Shown in pieces: positions 1-10,600 of a stretch of 64,000 bases of DNA. The notes under the pieces are model-generated. The model did no database searches. It saw nothing but the letters and a program-made list of their open reading frames with translations, and was not told where the DNA came from. Origin of the DNA: Phlebotomus papatasi (Eukaryota; Arthropoda; Insecta; Diptera; Psychodidae); the NCBI RefSeq assembly GCF_024763615.1, contig NC_077222.1:89900001-89964000 (forward strand). The letters run 5' to 3'. The position numbers and the translations under genes are program-made. Positions within the stretch are counted from its first letter, which is position 1, and the number at the start of each line of letters is the position of its first letter.

Positions 1-425
1 TGTTCGAAAATGTTTGTGAATTCCTATGGGGGAGTTACGAAATGCTCGTGAATCGTATAACCCACAAACAAGTTCGTAAAAGTTTGTACGTTTTTTCCAA
101 ACACTATTCGTAACATGATCACTTGACGAACATTTTTAGTAAAAAATGTTCGTAAAATATTGCCATTTGTTCGTAAATGTTTGTTTTCTTGTCGAATATT
201 TACGAACTAATGACAAAAATTTACGAACATTTACGAACAAATGTTTGTAAAAGTACAAAATATGTTCGTCAAATGATCATGTTACGAACAATGTTTGTAA
301 AAAAAAGTACAAACTTTTACGAACTTGTTTGTAGGTTATACGATTCACGAGCATTTCGTAACTCCCCCATAGGAATTCACAAACATTTACCAACATTTTT
401 ACAAAATATTTTTTTTTCTGTGTAG
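1..425. mobile_element. Palindromic foldback MITE, left end cut by the window
   Basis: Bases from 1 onward pair with bases back from about 395 as two arms of nearly 200 bp with few mismatches; the centre is near 200. The arms share a repeated TTCGTAAA/TTTACGAA word. No coding capacity. The outer left end lies beyond the window, so target duplication cannot be judged. Confidence 0.8.
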
Positions 426-798
426 GCAACAATTCAAGGTGTTTGCAACTCGTAATGTATCGAAATTCCATTCACGCCGAGTTGCAGGCATTACTCTAAA
501 GAATCTCACCTACCATAAGCTTATCTGAGTTTATCACTGGTCATTTTCTATTTTAAACAGTCTGAGTGGGGAAGGCCAACAAAAGAAAAAAAGTTCAGTG
601 GAATCGGATAATAAGCATTATAGAGATAGAGTCCGGTCTATTTCGGTATAGTAAGGGTCGAGATAAAGAAGGCTGGAGTAGAGACAGATGGGACCTATCG
701 TTAGAAAGGTCTCAGTTTCAGATACAATATACTAAAATTTCATGAAAATCGCTTCAATAACACCGAAGATATGATCCGATTAAAGGCTGACGGTCGGT
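426..798. other. Non-coding stretch with repeat fragments
   Basis: Contains a motif reading AGAATCTCACCTACCATAAG near 500-519, the inverse of the element-end motif near 9285, and a short phrase (ACAATATACTAAAATTTCAT, near 725) also present near 37520. Otherwise nothing recognisable. Confidence 0.4.
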
Positions 799-1610
799 GG
801 GTTGAAAACCCGAAAGCCAAAATTCCGAATACACCAAAATCCCAAAACCAGAATATCGCAATTCAAAATCTTCAAAAACAAAATCCTGAAAGGACCAAAG
901 ACCCCAAAGCCAAAATTCTGACAGGACCAAAATCCCCAAAATCCAAAATATCGAAAACCAAAATCCCGAAATTCAAAATCTAAAGTCAAAATCCTGAATG
1001 GGCCAAAATCCTAAAAATCCAAATTCTCGAAAATTCAAAGTCCTGAAAGCCAAAATCCCGAATATGTCGAAGTTCTGAAAACCAAAAATCCCGAATGGAC
1101 CAAAATCATAAAAACCCAAAATACCGAAAACGAAAATCCCGAAAGCCAAAATACTGAATGGGTCAAAATGTCAAACATCCAAAATCCAGAAACCCAAAAT
1201 CACGAAATCCAAAATCTCGAAAGCCAATGTTCCGAATAGGTTGAAATGAAAATTTCGGAAGGCAAAATCCTGAATGGACAAAAATCTAAAATCCCGAAAT
1301 CCAAAATCTCGAAAGCTGAAATCCCGAATGATCATAATTCTGAGAAGGGCGAAATTATAAAGAGGATAATGTGTAGAATAATTTCCGGAAACACATAAAA
1401 TGTCCCCTTGCCTTCAACAAGCCCGGTGCAATTTTAGGAGAGTAGCTATGACACTTAAAATTTCTGAATTTTGGTTTTCGTGATTTTAATATTCTGGATT
1501 TTGCCTTTTTTGTGATTGCGACTAATTTGGGGTTTAGGATCAATTGGGATCTTAGTCTTTTCGGGATTTTGACTCATTCGAGATTTTAGTTTTTAGTTTT
1601 AGATTTTAGT
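799..1610 (-). mobile_element. Foldback element copy 1 (tandem short-repeat arms, conserved core)
   Basis: Left arm about 799-1350 is a degenerate tandem array of a 13-16 bp unit like CAAAATCCCGAAAGC. A core at about 1351-1455 follows, then a shorter inverse array (TTTTGGGATTTTCGG type) to about 1600. The core is the reverse complement of those at 25021-25145 and 33346-33470: GTGTAGAATAATTTCC and GTAGCTATGACAC in this copy. The organisation recalls Drosophila FB elements, by analogy only. Confidence 0.7.
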
Positions 1611-1627
1611 GATAAAAACAGCAATCT

Positions 1628-2132
1628 TAAAAAAAGGGACAGATAATCCTAACCGGCTTATTGTATGTGAGATTCTTAACGTCAGCTAACTCGGAATGCA
1701 TGCAAATTCGATTTAGAGCTGAAGTTGGGGGCGCAATTCAGTTATGGACAGATTCAGATTTGGATGGACGGGCAGAAAAGTGATATATGGGAGAAATATA
1801 GACCAGAATGTTCTCTATAATTTTGCCGTAGAACTAGATCTCATTGATTAATCAGAAGCCGAAATAATCGAGGATGTTTGTTTGTGAACTCGTTTTTCGA
1901 CCAGAGCGCCTCAAGTGTTCATTTGATGAACTTCAACTATATCAAAGAATTGTTGTATTTTGTGAGACTTTTCATTTCAAACCCTATTTTAAGTGACTTG
2001 GTCGAGTAGAAGCAGTCAAATTGGCATCTTTGTTGTTTTCTAAGCGTTATTATGGGAAGAATCAATTTTTTCACACTTAAACAACGAAATCGGACAGATT
2101 GCATTGTCTGATCGAGAAATAATGATGTAAAT
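1628..2132 (+). mobile_element. Truncated copy of the 36.6 kb modular repeat
   Basis: Starts at AAAAAAGGGACAGATAATCC, exactly as at 36648, and runs parallel to that copy for about 500 bp (shared words: GTAGACCAGAATGTTCTC type, AAGTGTTCATTTG, CAAAGAATTGTTGTATTTTG). Similarity stops near 2132; the 3' three quarters are missing. Confidence 0.75.
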
Positions 2133-3128
2133 GATTTCAAATTTCCCCATCTTATCCTAGTACGGGAGGGTGAATTTAGAAATTCCTGCGTAACGTCAAA
2201 ATTTATATGAATCTTTCGATTTTTAATTTAAATTACCCTTTTTCCTTCAAAAGATCTTTCATCTTTAATTTCCTATGTCACTTTCATTATTTTAATTATT
2301 GTCACTTAAAATCAGGGATGATTAAGAGAAGCAATATATAAAATTTTGGGCATTAATAGATTACTTCTTCTCAAGATTAAAAGGATCACATTAAAAATTT
2401 ATAGAGAAAGAAAAAGTTTTAAGAAGATAGACACGGATGTAAATTCCGTAAAAAACTTTAGAAAAAAAAGATCAAAGAAAAATTATGGGATTTATTAAAG
2501 CTTTTTCAGTTGGAAAATTGAAACTTGACACTGTGTAAAGTGAATAGCACTTAAGAGAACTTTGGACGACTTCTCGCAAATACTTATTAAATTATTTACA
2601 CTTGTGAAACAATGTTCAAGATTGCTGAGGGAATGTGATACTCGTGTTCTAAAGCTATTGTTGTGCTACATCAAGGGGAATTTTCCAGTGAAATACTGTT
2701 AGATTTTTTTTTCTGAAATTCTATAAAGAAGATATGCAACCATTTATTTTAGAAAATGCGATAAAATATGAAATATTCAAATATTTTTTATAGAAATTTC
2801 ATGTTATCATTTTGAGTCTATTAACGTTCACCAGGAAAATTCACTGATGGTACTATAAACAATACTGAAAACCGCAAATAGATATTTCTTTCCGTTCTCT
2901 CTCCAGAAGGAAGAGTATCAAGAAGAAACGGACATAAATCAATTAAAGGTTCCCCTTAATGGTATCACAATTGAGAACGATTCACAAAATATTCATGGAC
3001 TTAATTTTGAACAACTTTTAAGAGCTATCGAAATTGAAGGGTTTACTGTGTTAAAACTTGTCAATTCTTCCTGAGGCAACTATAGAGAAAAACCTGTCAC
3101 TTTCGTACGAAGATCGAATTGAGAAGTT
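2133..3128. other. Non-coding, no feature recognised
   Basis: AT-rich sequence inside the unfinished last intron of the minus-strand gene. I searched for a further minus-strand exon with an AG acceptor and a phase-1 open frame and found none that convinces. Confidence 0.5.
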
Positions 3129-3436
3129 CTCGTCAAAATGAAGCATTTTGAAGTAAATCATTTTGACGAGGCGGGAATTCCGGAATTCGTCGGGACGGTA
3201 CAACTCACTCAGGGAAAGCTCATCAACTTTTTCCAGAGCTTTCGGCTCGGTCTCCAAGCCTTGATCAGTGGCTGGAGCAGAAAGAAAAGAGCCACTCTTT
3301 ATTCATCATTCAATTTTCTATTTGCTCCTGTCACTGATGAAAGCTTGGAGACCGAGCCGAAAGCTCTGGAAACAGTTGATGAGTTTTCCCTGAGTAAGTT
3401 GTATCTTCCCGACGAATTCCGAAATTCTCGCCTCGT
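3129..3436. mobile_element. Foldback repeat with GC-richer arms
   Basis: 3166-3290 and 3310-3436 are inverted copies with a small loop near 3300; the arm includes AGCTTTCGGCTCGGTCTCCA. A 12-bp stem (CTCGTCAAAATG) also encloses 3129-3170. Part of the arm recurs at 15615-15690, so this is a dispersed family. The open frames here simply read the two arms. Confidence 0.75.
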
Positions 3437-3524
3437 TAACTATATTACGTCGGTTTGTGTTTTACAATAAATCATTTTGCTATCACGTCGGTTGCATCGA
3501 TCGTTGTCGTATCTGCTATTGTTT

Positions 3525-3785
3525 CACTGAGAGAAATCCGAAAAAGTTAAAATAACATTCCGGAAATGTTTATTTTACCTTGCAATATTGATTCGAAATC
3601 GATGTAAATTGTAAATATTATGCTTTTTAGGTGTATTAGGGGTTAAAGTTACCCTTTTTCATGTTAATTTTACCTTTAAAAAGGTGTAGTATTAACATTA
3701 AAAAATATTGATATATTTTTACACCTAAAAAGTGTTAAAGTTATGAGGAAAACAAGTTAATCGCATCCCCGTTTTTTTCTCAGTG
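3525..3785 (+). mobile_element. CACTGAGA-type MITE, copy 1
   Basis: 261 bp bounded by CACTGAGAGAAA and TTTTTCTCAGTG. The interior matches elements at 18265-18497 and 56960-57213, including AACATTCCGGAAATGTTTAT, the phrase GGGGTTAAAGTTACCC, and TTTACACCTAAAAAG. Confidence 0.8.
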
Positions 3786-3938
3786 TTTGTATGTACACTT
3801 GATGCAAGCTACAATACAGCTGTTGCCTCTCTTACGTAAAACGCTGACACAAAAGAAATGCAGATACGACAAAGGTCTATGTAATCGACGATAACTCTCA
3901 CAATGCATTGATTTTTGTGTACTCAAATTGCGACTTAC

Positions 3939-4611
3939 CTCCAAAAACTTTCACTTTGTCCTCTATGCAAGCCAAATCCTCCGGCAAAAAGAGTGGTGGA
4001 TAGGCTTCTGATTCCCTGACGTTCAAGACAAAAGCAAAATCAATTGCTGTAGGTGTACTTTTGTCCAGTGACGGCAAAAGAACTCCCGTTGATGCCACAT
4101 TAGGAATAAAATTCTGCTCTAGATCCTTGTTGGTTTCCCTTCGTGTTTTAACCTGTCGATAGGGATAATCGTATGTTCCACCTTCCTTTATAGCTTCTGA
4201 AGCTTCTTTTTCCATCTCCAAGTCCCAAAGTGTTTCAGGATGTCCTTTTACAAAGATTGGCTTCAGAGCAGCATCTGTTAGGACTTTCTTTACTGTCTGA
4301 GCTTCATCTCCGAGAGTGTCATTGACTTCTTCGGAACTCAGGATACTCTCGAGGTCCATAATGTCCTCATCCTTACTCCGGACGTCGCGATTGGTTGGCA
4401 GTTGACTGCGAAGGGGGTAACGCTTCAAGAGTTCGTCGTTGTAGAAGATATCGTAATCATCTGAATTTTTAATTTCAGCTGGGATTATAACTGGTTCTTT
4501 GGGAGGAGTTGGAGGTTGGGCAGGATACTGTCTAGGTTCTTGATTGTATGGTAGATAAATGTAGGGCTCTCGATTGGAAAAGTCCTCGGGCGGAGCTTGA
4601 TGTCGGTTGGA
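3939..4611 (-). CDS. Exon 5 of the FAM234-like gene (Pro-rich and acidic C-terminal region)
   Basis: Acceptor TTTTAACTTCTAG precedes SNRHQAPPEDFSN. Residues 658-881 are unlike a propeller: a Pro/Tyr-rich stretch (YPAQPPTPPKEPVIIP), an acidic stretch (DEDIMDLESILSSEE), then a more hydrophobic end containing AIDFAFVLNVRESEAYPP. Ends at a strong GTAAGT donor (3938) in phase 1, so at least one more exon exists beyond the left edge or unrecognised in 1-3938. This tail is longer than that of vertebrate FAM234A as I remember it. Confidence 0.78.
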
Positions 4612-7600
4612 CTAGAAGTTAAAATTGAAGTTTAGTATTAGTCTCTAAACAACTATAATATAAATCGGTACGGTATTATCTGAGTTCATACATTTGATTA
4701 ACCAATTCCCTTCCGGTTTTGAAAGCTGGCTTATCTGAACAAAACCAGAAAACCGTTATAAGCAAGGGGGAGATATAAGTTGAAAAATCGTGTACACCAC
4801 TTCTAGTACTTCTTAAATTTGTATGAAAAAAGTCAAAGACTTCCTCACTTCCGGAAGTGCTATAGGTGATTTCCAGCACTTCTGCACTTCCAGGCACTTC
4901 CGGCTTTTGAATTTAAAAGAAGCGAATAAAATCTAATGTGAATTTTCTTCAACAGCTAGATTATTATTGACTTTATTCAATATCGCAATTGCATTTTAAT
5001 TTAACTGAAAATAGAATCTCAATTTAAATAATTTCTCTCGGATGGTTGATCCGAGTTGGATCGTGTGGAATCGCGAGATGTTGTGCAGGAGGCCTTGTCT
5101 ATTAAAAGGACGTAAGTGGCCATTTAAGATAAGAAGTGATGGACTTGGACTTGGAATAGGACAGTATGTCCTCTATACAAAATCTCTCTGTATTTAGATC
5201 ATGTTCTTCCTTTTAGAATGATTAAAAGGTGTCTTAGTAAATTTCGAAATAGGGATTTACCCGATTTACCCTTCGAAAGATCAACGCCATTTTAAACGGC
5301 CTCTAACATTGATAACGATATTGTGAGTATCCTAATGGAAGAAAATTTATGCATAATATTTGAAAATATTGTTAAGATGTTGGAAAACAATAATTCGACT
5401 GTATTTCGTCATTTTCAAAATATTGGATACGTTTCCAAGATCGGTATGAGTTCCATATTTTTCTTAACTGAAATGCTTAAGGTGAACCGAACGAATGTGG
5501 CCATTTTTCTCCTCATTTTTTACGACAAATAGTCTTGTTTTGGATCGATTGGAAACAGCTTATGGAAAATTGATCTAATAAAATAGCATACAGTCGAGGA
5601 GGTCCTGAAAAAAAAAACGGTCAAGTCTATTGGATAAACTGATCTTCATCTCACGATGGTGATGTTGCAAATTTAATGAGGTTTTAGGGAAATTGTTTAA
5701 TTTAGGCTACCTAAACTCGATGAAATAATCATAGAAGACAAGAACTGTAAACTTCACAAAAGCTATCAAAAACCACCTTTCGAACTATTAAAAAAAACGG
5801 ATCTTTTCCTTAAAAAAAATGGAATTGATATATCTTTGGAGGACAAGTGTTAAGTTAGGATCAATTGAGACTATACTCTTGATTATATTAATTATATTTT
5901 TGAAAAAAAAATAACTATTGAAATTTGCCTTGGGTGCCCTACGAACTTATGTCATCAACCAATAATTATTTCTGATAGTTTCCAGTACCTAAACCAGATA
6001 TGCCATCCGAAAGAATCGACCACTACTACACTATTCCAATTGAAAATGTAATTTGAAATTTAAATATTTGTAATGCATGGTTTTGCACCTTCGTAATGTT
6101 GCAGCTTCGTAAAAGTTGATTTTTTTCCAAGTTACTAAATGAATTTCATCCATGGACATATAATCTAAAAACTAGACCTACATCTCACATTTCCTGAGAA
6201 ACTTGGAAGCCTAGGCCTTTTTTCCTGGGTCTAAAAGGCAAAAATAAAAATTGGGCCTAAAATCGTTTGCATACTGCAAGTGTCTGTTCGAAAAAGCAAC
6301 TATTCCAAGTTATAGAGGGTGTATTAGGGTTAATATTTACCGTGAAAATCTTTTGCTTGAAGGGGGCCGTTTTTGTGGCTGGAGGAAAATTCATAAAAAT
6401 TACCACCTTTGCAGCTCAGGAAAATTCAATTTTGCAGCTTCGTAAAAACATCTGTCAAAATTACTGACCACCGAATTTGAGAATTCCTCACTGTTTTGGG
6501 TCACACTGTGCACGCCGCTCGGGATATTTGACTCATAAGAGATTTCACTGAATAAATTCACAAGAAAATTGGGATATTAAACAATTTTCACTAAATCTCG
6601 AAGCAAAACACGCACTTCCCCATCAAAATGAGACTTCATCAGATGTTTTTATTTCACTTCTGTCAAATTAAACATTAAACCTGAATCTGCTTATGGTAGT
6701 TGTGATTCTTCCATTGCCCATGCGGTGCGTTTTGAAAATTTTTCATCCAATTTGCTTTGTTTTCAAGCGTAATTTTTCACATTTTACTTTAAATTAATCA
6801 CTGGTAATTCTAAGAATCACTAATGTTCAAAAAATGTTCTGTAAGACAGATTCGAGACGTTAGAGAAAAAAACAAGATTACAATAGGTGTGACTACTACT
6901 TTCTGATTTGTGCAGTGATGAAACTAGACTGCTTATGGTAGATGTGATTCTTTAATTGCCACTTCGATGTATTTTGAATATTTCTCATTCAATTTTCCTT
7001 GTTTTAAATTGGAACTTGCCACATTTCACTTTAAATAGGTGGCTGGCCATTTTTGAAAACAGTTACGTCCGAAATATGTTCTGTAAGACCCATTGGAGGT
7101 GTTAGAGAAAATCCGAGAATTACAATAGGTGTGATTATGAGAGAATCATACCTAACCAAGCTCTTAACTGACTGTCAGAATACAGTCCGAGTGCCAAAAA
7201 CATGTGTTAGAAAAATAGCTTAAAATTGATTTTTAATGCGTGATACCTCCTAAAAATGGTGAAAACAAGTAGATGAAAGTTCCATCTAAGTAGTGATGCC
7301 CAAATTTTTGTGTCCGGTGTAATGTTTTCGGGAAAATGAAGCCTACAGAGGTGGGAAAAAGTGGTACGAAACTGAGTTAACCAGGGCACCTTCGTAAAAA
7401 ATGCCGCTACGTTTTCATTTTCCTGTAGAGGAAAATCCAAGAACTTCCAGGAATTTTGTGAAGCAGAATTATGAACCCAATGAGTAAGAGATTTTTTTGA
7501 TATAGTAATATAATTGATTCGGTGTGTGTGGCATTCAGTAAAAAATCTTAAATCTTGGACTCCTATTTTAATACGAACCTTCAAAACCTTCCCCTAAATC

Positions 7601-10600
7601 ATTTCATTTTTGGGACTTCCACTTCCACAGTACTTCTACCTCAGTGTACACCACTTCCAAGCTAATATCTCCCCCTTGGTTATAAGTAAAACTTAGTTAA
7701 AAATTAGTTTTCTACAAAAACGAATCCTCCAGAGATTTTAAATAAATCAATTTTAAAGTTGGACATACTTTTAAGGAAATGTAGTCTTTTACAAGACCTT
7801 TCACTTAAGTCCTAGATGAGCAAAATCTAACGGTTAGAATCGGAGCTAATGGTCATTTAGGATTTGTTATTGATCCTCCATTATTTCGGAATTCGTAAAA
7901 AACCAAAATGTCGGAAAACATTTAAGGATGTAATGTTTCTATTTACCTGCATTCGGACGTATTCTCTGAAATTTCCGAGTTTCTTCTCCCCTTCATCCAC
8001 TCTCTTCTGCTCAACTGTATTCGGAGGTGTTGTCCAGTCTGTGCTGGATTTTTCTCTGCTGAGAAATTTCCTCATGTACATTTTGGGATGCTTGAGGGGT
8101 GCAATAACTCGATGGGCTGTTTGTGTTTTCGTGTGATTTATGGGCTTTAATTGCAAATTGAGGTCATCCGATGAGAGAATTATGGCACCAGGTGGTTCGA
8201 CATTCCTCCCAATAGCGTACAATTTAACAACTGTGGGAGCATTGTACCTCAATCGACAGGTATCAGCTCGGGTTTGTTCTACTGTTTCACTGTCTGCAAT
8301 AAATTGATAACCATCCCCAGCATTGACTACTCCTCGGCAGTGGGTCTGCCAGTGCAGGAAGAAGTCCCCACCGAAAGTTTGGGAGATCGAGAGACCTCCC
8401 AGAGGACTATTTGAACCTCCAGAGTCCAGAATGGCATTGTCCAGGAGCGTTGTACCATTCTGTCCACTCAGGATCATCGTCTGGGAGTAGTAGTAGACAG
8501 GGAATCCTGGCCCAGTGTTCACCTTAACCATGAAGTCTGTGATATTGTCGTGGTCAAAGTGTCCTGGGATAATGGAATGGATGCTTTCAGATGTGGGAAA
8601 GGCATAGTTCCAGAGTTGTCGGAAGGTATGCCCGTCGAAGGCGTGAACTGTTGAATTGAAAGATGTCACAATGATATCCTCAACTCCATCTCCGGTAATG
8701 TCAGTGAGAATTGCCGGAACCATAAATCCTGATGCTACATTGCGATACAGCGTCGTAAAGTCCTTCTGAAAAAGCCAGACAAAATTGACTCTCTCAACAC
8801 AGCTCTCCTAATTTATTAAGTCTCCAAGAATAATTATACATAAACTCTTGGGGATCACACAAATCTTCCACTCACAGAAAACCAACATAATGGGCAAAAG
8901 TTTGCGTGGCAGGGAGGAAGAGAAAAAAAATCCTGCCAGGCATTTACCAAATATACACTCATCCTCAGTTTAATGTGGGGGAAAAGTTTGTGCGGGAAAG
9001 CTCACGTGCAGCAAAGTGTGATGATAAATTAGCTTTTGTGGAAACATGGCAATATAATTAAATCAAATTTTGAATTTGGCTTTTAATTGCCACAGGAACT
9101 TTGTCAAAAGTACGCAATTATTTTGAATTAGTGTTGATTCTTGGCAATTATTGAATTAATTTGTTGTTGTGCGGAAATCAATGATTTTTTTTTATCAGGA
9201 ATTGCAATTCTTTAATTCTCTATTGTTGGGAGCTTTTGAGTTGATGCAAATATTGGAAAAAAATGGACATAAGCTCAGATAAGCTTATGGTAGCTGAGAT
9301 TCATTACAGGCAACTTCGGAGTACTTGTAACTTGGGGTGCCTGCACCTCTGTACGCTTGAAAATTCGACTGTAAGTTGAATTTTGTGGGTAATGGTTCGG
9401 GCACACCTTTTAGATCAAGAAAATTTCATGAAGTACAATTTCGTATCCTTTTCTTTCTCACATGTTTTGCATATGTCTATCTCATTCTCTCGCATTCTTC
9501 TTCTTCTCTTAAACATCACTTCAAATTCAATTTAGCTCAATCGAATTTGGTATGCGAAAGAATGAGATAGCCATATGTAAAACATGTGAGAAAGAAAAGG
9601 TTCGAATTTCTACTTCATGAAATTTTCCTGACCTAAATTTTGCCTTTATATCTTCAAAATTTCGCATTGAAATAAAAAAAAAGAACTTCTAATTTTCTCA
9701 AAAATTTCTGGAACGCCCTCATGATTTAAATTGCATTTTGTCTTTATAATCTACCAAAATTTCGCGTTGAATTAAATACAAAAAAAACTTTTAAGTTCCT
9801 TACAAGACTTTCTAGGGCGCTCCTTTAGTTATTAAAATGCATTTTGTCCTTATCTATCAAAATTTCGCGTTGAAGTAAAGAAAAAGCTTCTTTAATTCCC
9901 TCAGACACTTTATAGGGCGTCCAAATGGTTCTAAATGCTCTCTTGGCGCCCATAAAGCTCTCAAAATGCATTTTTCCCTTATATTTTTGCAAGATTTCAT
10001 GTTGAAGTAAAAAGGGACATTTTAAATTCCTTCAGGTGCTTTCTGGGCAGGACAATTTCTAATTTTTGGCAGTTTTTCTTGGCGCCCCTCTTGCTCCTAA
10101 AACACATTTAGTTCTTATATTCTTTCAAGATTTCGCGTTGAAATAAAAAAAAAAATATATTAAATTAAAATTGTGAAGAAAACACGCACAGCTGAAGCAT
10201 AAAAAGGCTGAGATTGTGCATAAAACTCGTACATCTCAGATATTGTGCATAACATCTGAATAGCTCAAGCATAAAACGATTTATATTGTTCTGAAAACGC
10301 GCACATTTGCTAAACATAAAACGATTAAGATTAAAAAACTGTTAAAAATTTAGATTCTTTGAACTATGTAAGACTTATGCCTTGACTTATGCTCTATTTT
10401 AACCATTTCTTTCTGTTCGGCTATTGATGAGCACCATCTGTTTTAAGTCTAATCGCTGTGCATGTTTTTAGAACAATCTTAATCAAAATCCCATGCTTCA
10501 AATTTTTTTATTTTTTATTGTTGATCAACATTGAGTAGAGTTGAGATTGTAAAGAATCTCAGCTAAAAGGTGGCAATGCGTTTCAAACTTGCGAAGTTCT

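Larger units (their letters stand above)
4763..7678. mobile_element. Non-autonomous hAT-like transposon in intron 4
   Basis: Terminal inverted repeats CAAGGGGGAGATATAAG (left) and CAAGGGGGAGATATTAG (right, inverted), 16 of 17 matching, are flanked by the 8-bp direct repeat GTTATAAG at 4755-4762 and 7679-7686. An 8-bp duplication of pattern nTnnnnAn and a CA-starting terminus fit the hAT superfamily. No intact transposase is visible; the 125-residue minus frame at 7207-7584 shows no recognisable motif. The element contains a broken mariner (5199-5962) and a tandem duplication (6686-7160). It makes up most of the intron between exons 4 and 5; without it that intron would be about 420 bp. Confidence 0.82.

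Noticed and set aside
799..1350. Regular short repeats that could suggest a CRISPR array
   Set aside because: Units are 13-16 bp, degenerate and contiguous with no unique spacers, the genome is eukaryotic, and the same units recur inverted around a conserved core at three loci.
3138..3470. 110-residue plus-strand open frame
   Set aside because: It reads both arms of a foldback repeat, so its two halves are inverse complements; no codon or family signal.
7207..7584. 125-residue minus-strand open frame as a hAT transposase
   Set aside because: No zinc-finger BED, no DDE residues and no hAT dimerisation motif can be seen.
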